Assembly (NCBI RefSeq): GCF_002863225.1
Contig: NZ_PKEK01000105.1
Location: 1-32,471 of the forward strand
DNA from: Mycobacterium sp.
Lineage (GTDB): Bacteria > Actinomycetota > Actinomycetes > Mycobacteriales > Mycobacteriaceae
DNA: 32,471 nt
Direction of reading: 5' to 3'
Below the pieces are notes generated by a model, which was not told the origin of the DNA, searched no databases, and worked only from the letters and a program-made list of their open reading frames with translations. Position numbers and translations under genes: made by a program. Within the stretch, counting starts at the first letter, position 1. Every line of letters begins with the position of its first letter. This document shows positions 1 to 8,642 of the stretch, one piece after another.

Positions 1-123
1 ATCTCAGCCCAATCCTCCACTGACAACAACTCCCTTCTCCTCTCGGCTCATAAGCCGAGACTCAGACGAAGGGGGTCAAAATTCAGGCGTCGACACGGGG
101 TCAGTTTTCAGGCGACGCCGACA
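1..123. mobile_element. Terminus of an IS21-type insertion sequence
   Basis: Two tandem copies of a GGGGTCA-NNNTTCAGGCG motif lie at 72-94 and 97-122, about 25 bp apart. Read on the minus strand the element would begin TGTCGGCGTCGCC at 123. A TGT tip followed by multiple 20-25 bp repeats that bind the transposase is the known end structure of IS21-family elements. No istA/istB coding sequence is identifiable in these 123 bases, so the element body lies outside the window. The boundary at 123/124 is inferred from where the DUF4235 reading frame begins to look native. Confidence 0.6.
41..60. terminator. Perfect hairpin inside the IS end
   Basis: TCTCGGCT and AGCCGAGA form a perfect 8-bp stem with a 4-base loop (CATA). 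It sits between the window edge and the IS terminal repeats, where a terminator for the transposase operon would be expected. There is no U tract, so the role is inferred. Confidence 0.4.
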
Positions 124-324
124 GCCACCAGTGTGGCCGGGGGTTTAGTCGCGAGCGCGCTCTTCGGGCTGATCTGGAAACGCCTCAGCGACAACGAACC
201 GGCTCCACCGAACCCTAAAGACCTGAGTCGCTCAGTTGGCACAGTCCTGCTAGGAGCAGGGCTGCAGGGGCTAGTTTTCGGCGTAGTGAAAGCGGCCGTT
301 GACCGCGCAGGGGCCCACAGTTAG
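124..324 (+). pseudogene. DUF4235 family protein, 5' end removed by IS
   Basis: The reading frame (first possible start GTG at 133, 63 codons) matches the C-terminal two thirds of small actinobacterial DUF4235 proteins: a glycine/alanine-rich first membrane segment, the FGLIWKRLSD motif, and a second hydrophobic segment ending GLVFGVVKAAVDRAG. The family has about 80-100 residues and two membrane helices; the first helix is partly missing here. The frame continues open into the IS end, consistent with insertion inside the gene. A product starting at 133 is conceivable, but no ribosome site is seen and the native N-terminus is gone. Function of the family is unknown. Confidence 0.65.
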
Positions 325-728
325 CAAGCGATCACGAACGAACCAGCACCCCGAGAGTCGCCGCTCGGCGTCGGATAGAGCTAGGGCTGGCAACGCATCT
401 CACGCTTCGGCTGGAAACGCGGCCCGGATAAGCCGCATCTTCCACTAGCGAAATGTGATGTCAAGCCCTCGCAGTCCCGCGGCGCTTGTCACGCTGCCGG
501 TCGACACGGCGCCCAGAAGTTGACGTCGCCGCCACCAACCCCAGCGCGTCCTCGGCAGCCAGTGGCGAGACGGCGGGACCGGCGGTCGGCGGCGAGGGCT
601 AGCGCGAGCCACAGATCGCCGGGCTGACGGATCCGGCTACCTTGCATAGACTCGGCTTCGTACCGTCACGCGCGCCGGTTCAGCCTCAAGCCTCATGCGC
701 AATCCGCCAGTGAGGGAGCCGGACCGTC
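325..728. other. Intergenic stretch without recognisable gene
   Basis: About 400 bp between the truncated DUF4235 gene and the STAS gene. Short ORFs on both strands have no recognisable motif. A GAGGGA ribosome site at 712-717 belongs to the next gene. No tRNA, repeat or clear promoter was seen. Confidence 0.5.
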
Positions 729-1109
729 ATGAACCAACGCGAGAATCCCCGTCACGGCCTGATCGTCGCCGAAGGCGCCAGCGAGACCGCGGTCGTGCTA
801 TCGGCCGTCGGCACCATCGACATGTTGACCGCCCCGCAGCTCCAGACCCATGTCGACAGCGTACTGTCGCGCCGACCGTCGGCGTTCATCGTCGACCTGT
901 CGCGGGTGGAATTCCTCGGTTCTGCCGGGATCAACGTGCTCGCAAATGCGCACAACCAGGCCGAGGACGTCGACTTTGGTGTTGTCGCGGACGGACCGGC
1001 GACTAGTCGTCCCCTGCGCCTGCTGGGCATCGACACGCTGATACCGATCTATCCCACGCTGGCCGACGCCGTCGACGCATTAGATACTGGCGAGAGCCGG
1101 ACTGGCTGA
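729..1109 (+). CDS. STAS-domain anti-sigma-factor antagonist
   Basis: The 126-residue protein is a single STAS domain. These act in the cytoplasm by partner switching: the unphosphorylated form binds an anti-sigma kinase and frees a stress sigma factor, while phosphorylation on a conserved serine turns it off. That position is visible as FLGSAGI, with Ser65 as the likely phosphorylation site, after the VVLSAVGTIDMLTAPQL strand-helix start. The ATG at 729 follows GAGGGA at 712-717. It stands alone, just upstream of an ANTAR remnant and katE, and a related but broken STAS gene lies at 7215. Which sigma/anti-sigma pair it serves cannot be read from sequence; a SigF-type system fits the promoters seen in this window. 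Confidence 0.85.
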   Translation: MNQRENPRHGLIVAEGASETAVVLSAVGTIDMLTAPQLQTHVDSVLSRRPSAFIVDLSRVEFLGSAGINVLANAHNQAEDVDFGVVADGPATSRPLRLLGIDTLIPIYPTLADAVDALDTGESRTG

Positions 1110-1122
1110 CCACCGGCGTCTC

Positions 1123-1350
1123 GTGCGCGAGACGGTCGATTGGCCGAAATCGCGTAAAAGACACGCACGCCGCGCGGCGCTGCCGAGGGCTGAGCGCACC
1201 GATCGGCTCCGCCGACAGTTCGCGAGCCGCGGTGTCATCGGGCAGGCCACAGGCCGGCTCGCGAAGGGCACCGCGTCAGAGCCGACCACGCATTCACCGT
1301 CCCCGGAACGCGTCCGAGAAATTCGACCTGGGGAGCGTGGCGGACCCAGG
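1123..1350 (+). pseudogene. ANTAR-domain protein remnant
   Basis: The frame from 1123 contains AERTDRLRRQFASRGVIGQATGRL, broken here after RLRRQFA for clarity, which reads like the start of an ANTAR RNA-binding domain (usual form ALASRDVIGQAKGILM). Downstream the match continues only by changing frame: ADHAFTV, then RNASEKFDLGSVAD, resembling the usual RxSQxxNxKLRxVAE helix. No start codon with a ribosome site and no sensor domain are present. I infer a heavily decayed response-regulator-like antiterminator. From 1351 to about 1528 nothing recognisable remains. Confidence 0.5.
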
Positions 1351-1528
1351 CATGTGCCCACTGCCACCGACGGTCCGCAGAGTCCCCAGCACGAAACAGC
1401 CAGTTGAGCCGTGGCGAGACCTGTTGGCGAACAATACTTTCGGTCCCGCGATCGAGACCCACTGTTGTTATCGACCTTGCGAAGACGACACCCATAGTTT
1501 CGCGGCGGTCAGTGTTGGCGATCATGAG

Positions 1529-1553
1529 GATTGGATCGCGACGGAGCGGGTAA
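1529..1553 (+). promoter_or_regulatory. Possible SigF-type promoter of katE
   Basis: GATT (1529-1532), 15-bp spacer, GGGTAA (1548-1553), compared with the mycobacterial SigF consensus GTTT-N15/17-GGGTA(T). One mismatch at -35. It would give a leader of about 60 nt for the catalase gene. Inference from motif only. Confidence 0.4.
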
Positions 1554-1609
1554 TACCCCCGGTGTTGGACGCATCACGCTAGCCCCGCGGGTGACCAGCC
1601 ATGAATTTT

Positions 1610-1613
1610 GGAG
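1610..1613 (+). promoter_or_regulatory. Ribosome site deciding the katE start
   Basis: GGAG lies 5 nt before the ATG at 1619, whereas the upstream in-frame ATG at 1601 has no Shine-Dalgarno sequence. This favours a protein six residues shorter than the longest ORF. Confidence 0.6.
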
Positions 1614-1618
1614 TTTCT

Positions 1619-3715
1619 ATGCCCCCCGCACGCAAGCCCGAGCAGTCCGCCCCCGCCAAAAAGAGTCCTACTGGCGCGCACGCCAATGGCTCCGACTCTG
1701 ATCCGCGCGCCCAGCAGGGCTCGTATCTGACTACCGCACAGGGGCTTCGGCTGCCCGACACCGACCATTCGCTGAAGGCCGGCAGCCGCGGCCCCTCGCT
1801 GCTAGAGGATTTTCACCTGCGGGAGAAGATCACTCATTTCGACCACGAACGCATTCCCGAGCGTGTGGTGCACGCCCGCGGTGCCGCCGCGCACGGCGTC
1901 TTCGAGTCTTACGGCACGGCGTCGCCGTACACGCGGGCCGGTTTTTTGGGCCGCAAAGGCACCAAAACCGATGTGTTCTGCCGGTTCTCGACGGTCCTGG
2001 GTTCGCGCGGGTCAGCCGACACCGTCCGCGACACCCGCGGATTCGCGGTCAAGTTCTACACCGGCGAAGGCAACTTCGATCTCGTCGGTAACAACATCCC
2101 CGTCTTCTTTATCCAGGACGGCATCAAGTTCCCCGATGTCATTCACGCCGGTAAGCCCCAGCCCGATCGGGAGATTCCGCAAGCGCAGTCGGCTCATGAC
2201 ACGTTCTGGGATTTCGTCTCGCTGCACACCGAGGCCACCCACCACGTGCTGTGGAACATGAGCGATCGCGGTCTGCCCCGGTCGTATCGCACCATGGAAG
2301 GTTTTGGTGTGCACACCTTCCGGCTGTCCAACCGCCGCGGGAAGACCTTCCTGGCGAAGTTTCACTGGAAGCCGGTGGCCGGCGTGCATTCCCTGGTCTG
2401 GGAAGAGGCGCAATTGGCCGCCGGCTGCGACCCGGACTTTCACCGCCGGGACATGGCCGACGGCATCGAGGCGGGTGCTTTCCTGGAGTACGAATTCGGC
2501 ATCCAGGTCATGCCCGACGACGGCACCGACACCTATGAGGGCATTGATCGGCTCGACGCGACCAAGCTGGTGCCTGAGGAGCTGGTGCCGGTCGAGCCGA
2601 TCGGCAAGTTGACCCTAAACCGCAACCCCACCAACTATTTCGCCGAAACCGAGCAGGTCGCCTTCCACACCGGCAACCTGGTGCCCGGCATCGAACCCAC
2701 TAACGACCCGCTCATGCAGGCTCGGCTGTTTTCCTACCTCGACACTCAGCTGACCCGGCTCGGCGGACCCAATTTTTCTCAGCTGCCGATCAACCGGCCG
2801 CACTGCCCGGTCAACGACATGCTGCGCGACGGTTTCCACCAGCACGCTGTGCACACGGGGCAGGCGCCGTACCGTCCCAACAGCATCGACGGCGGCGAAC
2901 CCAATGTTGCGGCCGCCGACGAGGGCGGCTACGTGCAGACGCCTCGGCACATTGAGGGGCCAGCCGAACGGGCTCAGCCCGCAACATTCGACGATCATTT
3001 CACCCAACCGGCCCTGTTTTACCGCAGCTTGACCGAGATCGAGAAGATCCACATCATCGAGGCCTTCACCTTCGAGCTCGGCAAGTGCTACGAGCAGGCC
3101 ATCAAAGAACGCGAACTGCAAGTGCTGGCTAATGTCGACACCGGGTTGTGCGCGCAGGTCGCCGCCGGTTTGGGATTGCCGGCACCGCAGGGACATCCGC
3201 CTGCGGAGGTGCCGCTGTCACCGTCGCTGTCGCAGATCGTCACCGAGCCGGGGCCGGTCGACGGACGCAAGGTCGGCATCATCGCCGACGTCGGCGCTGA
3301 CCTGGCCGGAGTGGGCAAGCTCATCAAAGCCCTTCTTGAGCGCGGCGTCGTGCCATTGCTCACCGCCCCTGCAGGCGGGGAACTGAAGTCGGGCCGACGA
3401 TCCGAGATCGTCGAGCGCACGTTGGTGACTGCGCGATCTATAGAATTCGACGCGGTTGTCGTGGCGGGTGGCACCACGCCAGATGTCCGGCATACTCCGT
3501 TGCTGCAGGAGGCTTTTCGGCACTGCAAGCCGATCGTGGCATGGGGAGACGGTCGAGCAGTCATCGAACATGCCGGTATCGACACCGACGCGCCCGGTGT
3601 GCAGTTCGGAGAGTCGGTCGACAAGAATTTCATCGGCCACCTGACCACCGCCTTGGGCCTGCACCGGGTCTGGGACCGCGCGCTCGCCGTACATGAGCCT
3701 GTCGCATTGCGCTGA
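1619..3715 (+). CDS. katE: Large-subunit (clade 2) heme catalase, HPII type
   Basis: The 698-residue enzyme dismutates hydrogen peroxide to water and oxygen in the cytoplasm. The heme catalase core shows the distal histidine region PERVVHARGAAAHG (His about 85 from this start), the distal asparagine in LVGNNIPVFFIQD (about 158-159) and the proximal heme-ligand tyrosine in RLFSYLDTQ (about Tyr373). After residue ~545 comes the extra flavodoxin/DJ-1-like C-terminal domain (GRKVGIIADVGADLAGV through FDAVVVAGGTTPD) that defines the large clade 2 catalases; E. coli HPII is about 750 residues. An N-terminal Pro/Ala/Lys-rich tail is typical. The gene is fully open. A SigF-like promoter precedes it and a glycan-type operon starts 66 bp downstream. 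A second, unrelated manganese catalase lies at 12346. Confidence 0.95.
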   Translation: MPPARKPEQSAPAKKSPTGAHANGSDSDPRAQQGSYLTTAQGLRLPDTDHSLKAGSRGPSLLEDFHLREKITHFDHERIPERVVHARGAAAHGVFESYGTASPYTRAGFLGRKGTKTDVFCRFSTVLGSRGSADTVRDTRGFAVKFYTGEGNFDLVGNNIPVFFIQDGIKFPDVIHAGKPQPDREIPQAQSAHDTFWDFVSLHTEATHHVLWNMSDRGLPRSYRTMEGFGVHTFRLSNRRGKTFLAKFHWKPVAGVHSLVWEEAQLAAGCDPDFHRRDMADGIEAGAFLEYEFGIQVMPDDGTDTYEGIDRLDATKLVPEELVPVEPIGKLTLNRNPTNYFAETEQVAFHTGNLVPGIEPTNDPLMQARLFSYLDTQLTRLGGPNFSQLPINRPHCPVNDMLRDGFHQHAVHTGQAPYRPNSIDGGEPNVAAADEGGYVQTPRHIEGPAERAQPATFDDHFTQPALFYRSLTEIEKIHIIEAFTFELGKCYEQAIKERELQVLANVDTGLCAQVAAGLGLPAPQGHPPAEVPLSPSLSQIVTEPGPVDGRKVGIIADVGADLAGVGKLIKALLERGVVPLLTAPAGGELKSGRRSEIVERTLVTARSIEFDAVVVAGGTTPDVRHTPLLQEAFRHCKPIVAWGDGRAVIEHAGIDTDAPGVQFGESVDKNFIGHLTTALGLHRVWDRALAVHEPVALR

Positions 3716-3781
3716 CTGCACCGTGCGATCAACGCACCCCGGCGACCATCGCGGGTTACATTCTCGACCGAAGGTGAGCGG

Positions 3782-5143
3782 ATGACTCACGCCCGGCCGT
3801 TCACCCACGACGAACCCGGCACCGACGAATCGACGTGGCTGCTGGATGCGCGGTGGGACTCGGTGGCGCGACTGGCGCGCGACACCGTCCCGCGGCGCTA
3901 TCCGCACGTCATGGTCATTGCGCCGCACCCGAACGACGAAACCTTGGCCCTCGGAACAACTCTGGCCGATCTCGCAGGCGGTGCGGCGACGGTCACCGTG
4001 ATCATTACCACCTACGGTGGTGGCGGAGCGGGCTCCACCGAACGCCGCGTTGAAGGCGAGCGGGCGCTGAGCGCGTTGGGCGACCACATCCTGACGCACT
4101 GGTGGGACTTCCCCGACGGGGCTCTCGGCGGTGCCACCGACGCGATCATCGATCGCCTGAGTGACCGGATCGGCGCCCACTTTCTGCTGCTGGCACCAGT
4201 GGAGTGCGACGGCCACAGCGACCACGAGGCGGTCTCGGTGGCAGCAGAAGTCTGCGCCCGTGAGGGGCGCTGCGCTGCGCTGCTGCTCTACCCGGTGTGG
4301 CTGTGGCACTGGGCCACACCCGATGACGTCGACTTCGCGCGACAGCGCACCACCGCGCCGTCACTGCCGGCTATGAGCGCCAAGGATAGCGCCCTCAACT
4401 GTTATGTAAGCCAACTGAATTCGGCCGACGGCTCCCCCGTCATCGGGCCGGCGCTGCGCACCCGGGCCCGCCGTGTTATAGAGACGGTACTCATCCCGCT
4501 GCCGGCCGACCTGGCGGCGCGCGTCGACGGGCACATCGCCAAACCGCGTTCCCGCGCCGAGATCGCGCAGTCCTTCGACCCGATGCTTAACGACGGGGTC
4601 ACCGACCCCTGGCGTTTGGACGCATCGGAATACGAGAAACGGCGATTGGCGCAGACCCTGGCGCGCCTGGGCCGCCCCCGCTACCACCGTGTCCTCGAAA
4701 TCGGTTGTTCGACCGGTCAACTCGCTGAACGGCTACGTGCCCACGCCGACTATGCGGTGGGGCTGGACGCGAGCGACCGGGCACTGGATGCCGCGCGCGC
4801 GCACCGACGCGGTGCGTTGGATTGCCGGCACAGCGCCGGCGGACATACCGCGCGAACAGTTCGACCTCATCGTGTCTCCGAGGTCACCTACTTCCTCAAT
4901 GGCCCTGATCTGTACGCGACGCTACGGGCCGTGCGCCGCCGACTGCGCCCCCGCGGCGAAATCCTGATCGCCAACTATGCCGCGCCGACCCAGGACACCC
5001 CGCTCGACGGGCCGACCGTGCACCGCCAGGCCGAGGCGGTCCTCGATCTGCCGATGCGGGCCCGCTACCAGGACGCCGATCTAACGATCCAGGCGTGGGG
5101 CGAACCAAGATCTCTCCACCAGGAGTACGGAGGTGTCTCATGA
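3782..5143 (+). CDS. PIG-L deacetylase / SAM methyltransferase fusion (damaged?)
   Basis: The 453-residue protein joins an N-terminal PIG-L (LmbE-like) zinc de-N-acetylase (about 42-220) to a C-terminal class I, NodS-like SAM methyltransferase (about 270-453; motif I LEIGCSTGQLAERL). Such fusions sit in actinobacterial glycosyltransferase operons and presumably deacetylate and methylate a sugar precursor. Two oddities: the HPDDE motif is HPNDE, so Asn51 replaces the catalytic-base Asp while zinc ligands His49, Asp52 and probably His148 stay; and residues ~338-365 are in the wrong frame, because the frame one base over encodes the expected WIAGTAPADIPREQFDLIV. Two compensating indels keep the ORF open. 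AAGGTGAG precedes the ATG. The stop overlaps the next start (ATGA). Confidence 0.85.
   Translation: MTHARPFTHDEPGTDESTWLLDARWDSVARLARDTVPRRYPHVMVIAPHPNDETLALGTTLADLAGGAATVTVIITTYGGGGAGSTERRVEGERALSALGDHILTHWWDFPDGALGGATDAIIDRLSDRIGAHFLLLAPVECDGHSDHEAVSVAAEVCAREGRCAALLLYPVWLWHWATPDDVDFARQRTTAPSLPAMSAKDSALNCYVSQLNSADGSPVIGPALRTRARRVIETVLIPLPADLAARVDGHIAKPRSRAEIAQSFDPMLNDGVTDPWRLDASEYEKRRLAQTLARLGRPRYHRVLEIGCSTGQLAERLRAHADYAVGLDASDRALDAARAHRRGALDCRHSAGGHTARTVRPHRVSEVTYFLNGPDLYATLRAVRRRLRPRGEILIANYAAPTQDTPLDGPTVHRQAEAVLDLPMRARYQDADLTIQAWGEPRSLHQEYGGVS
5129..5133 (+). promoter_or_regulatory. Ribosome site deciding the GT2 start
   Basis: GGAGG lies 6 nt before the ATG at 5140, which itself overlaps the upstream TGA (ATGA). 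An upstream in-frame GTG at 5095 lacks such a site, so the shorter start with translational coupling is preferred. Confidence 0.75.
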
Positions 5144-5853
5144 CGTCGGTGCGCCACATGGCCGTCGTGGTGCCGGCCCGCGACGAGCAGGACCACATCG
5201 AGGCGTGCCTATTCAGCATCACCGCCGCGATCGCCGAACTGCGCCACCGCCATCCCGGCGTGACCTGCGATGCCACAGTCGTGCTGGATTGCTGCACAGA
5301 TCAGACGGGCCCGTTGGCTCGCGCGCACGGCGCACGGACGGTTCGCAGCTGCGCCGGCCGGGTCGGAGCCGCCCGCCATGCCGGCGCGATCGATGCAATC
5401 ACCCGCGCCCGCGAGGCCGGCATCCCCGCAGATGCAGTCTGGTTGGCCAACACCGACGCCGACACCATCGTGCCCGGGTCGTGGCTGACCACCCAATGGC
5501 AGTTCGCCAACACCGGCGCCGACGCCGTGATTGGAACCGTCACCCCCGATCGGCTCAACCGGCACGCGAATCGGCTGTGGCGGCAACGCCACCGCCTGGT
5601 CGAGGGACACGACCACATCCATGGGGCTAACCTCGGGCTGCGGGCCAGCACCTACCAGACGGTGGGCGGTTTCGCCGCGGTGTCGCTGCACGAGGACCTC
5701 GACCTCGTCGACCGGATCAAGGCCGGCGGCTACCGGTGGGAAGCGACGCATCAGACCACCGTCACGACGTCGGCGCGTACCGCGTCGCGTGTCGAGGGTG
5801 GATTCGCCAGTTACATCGCCGAACTCGGCCCAAAGGACTCATCATGCGCCTAG
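5140..5853 (+). CDS. Family 2 glycosyltransferase (GT-A fold)
   Basis: The 237-residue protein transfers a nucleotide-activated sugar to an unknown acceptor, presumably on the cytoplasmic face. The GT-A start MAVVVPARDEQDHIEACL is at residues 7-24, the metal/nucleotide-binding DxD is NTDADT (Asp106, Asp108), and acceptor-side motifs GANLGLR and HEDLDLVDRIKAGGYRW follow. No membrane segment is evident. It is translationally coupled to the PIG-L/methyltransferase gene and overlaps the next glycosyltransferase by 10 bp, so these form one operon. Unlike both neighbours it is undamaged. The sugar donor and acceptor cannot be inferred. Confidence 0.88.
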   Translation: MTSVRHMAVVVPARDEQDHIEACLFSITAAIAELRHRHPGVTCDATVVLDCCTDQTGPLARAHGARTVRSCAGRVGAARHAGAIDAITRAREAGIPADAVWLANTDADTIVPGSWLTTQWQFANTGADAVIGTVTPDRLNRHANRLWRQRHRLVEGHDHIHGANLGLRASTYQTVGGFAAVSLHEDLDLVDRIKAGGYRWEATHQTTVTTSARTASRVEGGFASYIAELGPKDSSCA

Positions 5854-6959
5854 CCGTCTTGGGGCCGTCCCGTCATCCAGTGGTCGAGCCCTACGCGGGT
5901 GGTCAAGAACGCTTCACCGCCGACCTGACCCGCGGATTACGTGGCCGCGGCCATCACGTGGAGCTCTACGCGCTGCCAGGCAGTGACCCGGCACTCGCCG
6001 ATCGCGTGCATGCGATGCCGGAACTACCGCCGTTGTCACTGGTGGCCTCCGGGGACCCGAACATGCCCGAGGAGATGTTTTTGCACGACCAGTTCGTGTA
6101 TCTGGCCGCTGTACGGGATCTCCTGCGCCGCAAAGATTTCGACGCCATACTCAACTAAAGCCTGCATCAGCTGCCGCTAGCGCTGAGCCCGGTGTTCAAC
6201 ATGCCCGTTGTCACGACGCTGCACACACCGCCGTTTCCGTGGATGGAGATCGGCGCCTGGCTTGCCGGGTGCAGCGGCAACTTCGTCGCCGTCAGCGCCG
6301 CGATGCAGCAGATGTGGTCGACGCTGGCCGATGCCCAAGTGATCCGCAACGGCGTGGATCCGCGGCGTTTCCCTCCCAGCGCCGGTGGTGAAGCGCTGTG
6401 CCGGGTCGGGCGATTCACCCGCGAGAAGGGCGCCGACATCGCCGTGGGGGCGGCGCTGGCCGCCGGCCGCCCATTGCGGCTGGCGGGTCCGATCAGTGAT
6501 CCGGCGTGGTTTGAGCGCGTGATCCGACCGTACCTGGGTGATGCGGTGAGCTATCTGGGCGCGCTGAGCGGCGTCGAACTGGCCGACCTGTACGGCACGA
6601 GCGCCGCTACCTTGGTGACGCCGCGCTGGGAAGAGCCATTTTGCTTGGTAGCGGCCGAATCTCAGATGTGCGGCACGCCGGTGGTCGGACTGCGCCGCGG
6701 CGGATTGCCGGAGGTGGTGGACGACGACGTCGGCCGACTGGTCGATCCCGGCCATGGCGCGGTCCAGCGACTCTCGGCCGCCCTCGCCGACGTCGTCGGC
6801 TTCGAGCGCGAGGCTGTCGGCGCCCAGGCGCGCGCTACCCTGTCGCTGGATCTGATGCTCGACGGCTACGAACAACTGCTCATGACGCTCGGTTGCGCCG
6901 ACACCGGGGCCGGGCCCCGGTCAGACGCCGACGCGATGTTCTCGAGCGTGGCCTCGTAA
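5844..6959 (+). pseudogene. Family 4 glycosyltransferase with in-frame stop
   Basis: A 371-codon GT4 (GT-B fold) frame starting MRLAVLGPSRHPVVEPYAGGQ with a glycine-rich donor-loop start and a C-terminal donor-binding motif EPFCLVAAE (E-x7-E) followed by CGTPVVGLRRGGLPEVV. A TAA at 6156-6158 interrupts it after FDAILN; the same frame continues as SLHQLPLALSPVFNMPVVTTLH, split here only by the stop. This is a substitution-type lesion with no frame change. An ATG at 6192 could restart translation, but the acceptor domain would be lost. It overlaps the GT2 gene by 10 bp. Alternatives are a recoded stop or a sequencing error. Confidence 0.85.
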
Positions 6960-7045
6960 TCGGTCATTACATCCATCACAGCGGCTACGGCCGTCATCTC
7001 CACCGCGCACCGAGCGGCCTGCGATCACCTGGTGGCGGCTTTTAG
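6956..7045 (+). pseudogene. 5' stub of a third glycosyltransferase
   Basis: Immediately overlapping the GT4 stop, the frame reads (V)IGHYIHHSGYGRHLHRA, which resembles the N-terminus of actinobacterial GT28/MGT-like glycosyltransferases (IGYYIHHxGxGHLxRA). The expected GTG start is GTA here, and the resemblance ends after about 20 codons, with a TAG at 7043. I infer that the third glycosyltransferase gene of the operon lost its start codon and was then mostly deleted. Nothing recognisable lies between 7046 and 7200. Confidence 0.5.
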
Positions 7046-7214
7046 CGTCGAAGACGCACACGAAGCGCCCGACGACGCCCCGGCGGCCGCTCCTCATGGC
7101 GGTGCCGGCCGGCGATGCTGGGGACCCGACCGCATAGGATCAGTCTTACCGTTGGGTGCAAGAGGCCGCCCGTCGCTGTCGGACCAGGTTCGACTAAACA
7201 GAGGTGCCGTGGAC

Positions 7215-7618
7215 ATGCCTTGCCCGCAATCCCCGCAATTTGCCGTCTCTGCGTACAGCATCCGCGAGGTGACGGTGCTGTCGGGCTCAGGCGACATCGA
7301 CCTATCCACAGCACCCCTTCTCGCCGAACAATCCGCGCTTTCGCTGGCCGACCACCCGGCGGCGCTGGTCTTCGATCTCACCAAGGTCGACTTCATGGCG
7401 TCGGCCGGCCTTAAAGTGCTGATGAACGCTCAGCGTGCCGGCGCCGCGAAGGTGGTGGTCGTCGCCGACGGACGCGCCGTACGCCGACCCTTCGTGCTCG
7501 CGGGATCAGCCGGGTCATCCCTCTGTACACGTCGCTGAGCAATGCCCTGGCCGAGATGAGCACTGCTTCCGCGCAGCCCCCCGCGGACGATTCGACCGGC
7601 TCGGGCCCAGCGGCGTAA
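7215..7618 (+). pseudogene. STAS-domain regulator, frameshifted near 7500
   Basis: The frame from ATG 7215 (GAGGTG at 7201-7206) encodes a STAS domain: VTVLSGSGDIDLSTAPLL, then FDLTKVDFMASAGLKVLMNA with the switch serine in MASAGL, through GRAVRRPFVLAG. After about 7500 the expected continuation ISRVIPLYTSLSNALAEM lies in the next frame and runs to a TAA at 7616-7618. Loss of a single base in GCTCGCGGGATC explains it. As it stands the product ends 26 codons early at 7538, with the last 9 residues altered; the core STAS fold would be nearly complete, so residual function is possible. It is paralogous to the gene at 729. Confidence 0.8.
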
Positions 7619-7711
7619 CTCGCACCGTACGGTAGTCGACCCTGACTGAAATGACCGCGGCGCACGGCGATTACCGTTCTCCGTGGCCCGCCCCGCATAG
7701 GACCGCTTCCC

Positions 7712-8507
7712 TTGGATGAACAGGTGTCTTCGTTGACCCAGGACCTCATCAAAGTCAGTCGTTTGCGCGACGACGACGACGTCACCACAATGCTCGAGCG
7801 GTTGGTGGGGCGGGCGACGCGGACCATCCCGGGCTGCGACCACGTGGTCGTCACGGTACTAACCCCCGACAACACAAACTCGAGACCGTCGCCGGCGGCG
7901 AGGCGACCTCGCTGACACACACGGTGTCAGACCTTAAACCCTGGCACGGACCAATTTACGAAGCAGTGATTTACCGCGAGCCGAGGCGGGTCGACGACGC
8001 GCACACCGAGGAGCGCTGGGAGGGTTTCCGTGACCGTATGGCGCAGGCTGGTTTCCGCAGCTGTTTGGCGCTGCCGGTGCCCACTCAACGGCACCCCCGA
8101 GTCGGGTTCACTCTTCTGGCCGGCAGTCCGCACCAGTTCGGCGATCACGTTCTCGACCTCGTGTTGCTGTTTGCCCTGCAGGGAGGTGCCGCGGTGGACA
8201 ACGCCGCGCTTTCCGGCGACGCCCGCCAGCTGATCGATCAGCTGCACGAAGCGCTGGCCACCCGCGAAACTATCGGCCGCGCCTAAGGCATTCTGATGCA
8301 CCGTCTTCCTGCGACGAGGAAGCGGCCTTCGCTATTCTGCGACGTGTCTCCCAACAGCGCAACGTCAAAGTCCGCGACCTCGCTGCGCAAGTCCAGCACG
8401 CCCAGCGCGACGATGAGCTCGAATCAGTCCTGGCGCGATGGTCCGCCACCGAAGCCGCGACCCCGCCGCTGCTAGCCCACGGGCACCGCCGCAACCCGAA
8501 CACCTAA
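7712..8507 (+). pseudogene. GAF-ANTAR regulator with three lesions
   Basis: A GAF sensor domain followed by an ANTAR RNA-binding domain is readable across three frames: TLTQDLIKVSRL-type start with LERLVGRATRTIPGCDHVVVT; a frameshift near 7875, then LETVAGGEATSLTHTVSDLK through the GAF core to ATRETIGRA; a TAA at 8284-8286 where the ANTAR lysine or tyrosine codon should be; GILMHRLP; a second frameshift near 8310; then CDEEAAFAILRRVSQQRNVK and VRDLAAQVQHAQ to a TAA at 8505. Intact homologues (about 240 residues) bind hairpins in nascent RNA to prevent termination. The start is a TTG at 7712 or a GTG at 7724. Confidence 0.85.
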
Positions 8508-8642
8508 GCGCCGATCTCGCCTGGGTTCGACGACGCGTAGGAAGGTTGCGACGAAGCGGGAGGGTAGAGCAAGTTGTTGCACCACAGGCGTTTAGCCGAA
8601 CGTGTTGAGTGCTAAGCGGTTCTTCGAGGACGCGCACTGAAT

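Noticed and set aside
3218..4309. Long 363-codon minus-strand ORF
   Set aside because: It overlaps katE and the PIG-L gene, shows no domain, and is the usual high-GC antisense shadow of well-supported genes.
8544..8567. GGTT...GGGTAG as a SigF promoter for the MscS gene
   Set aside because: Spacing is 13-14 bp instead of 15-17, so it is mentioned only in the gene entry.
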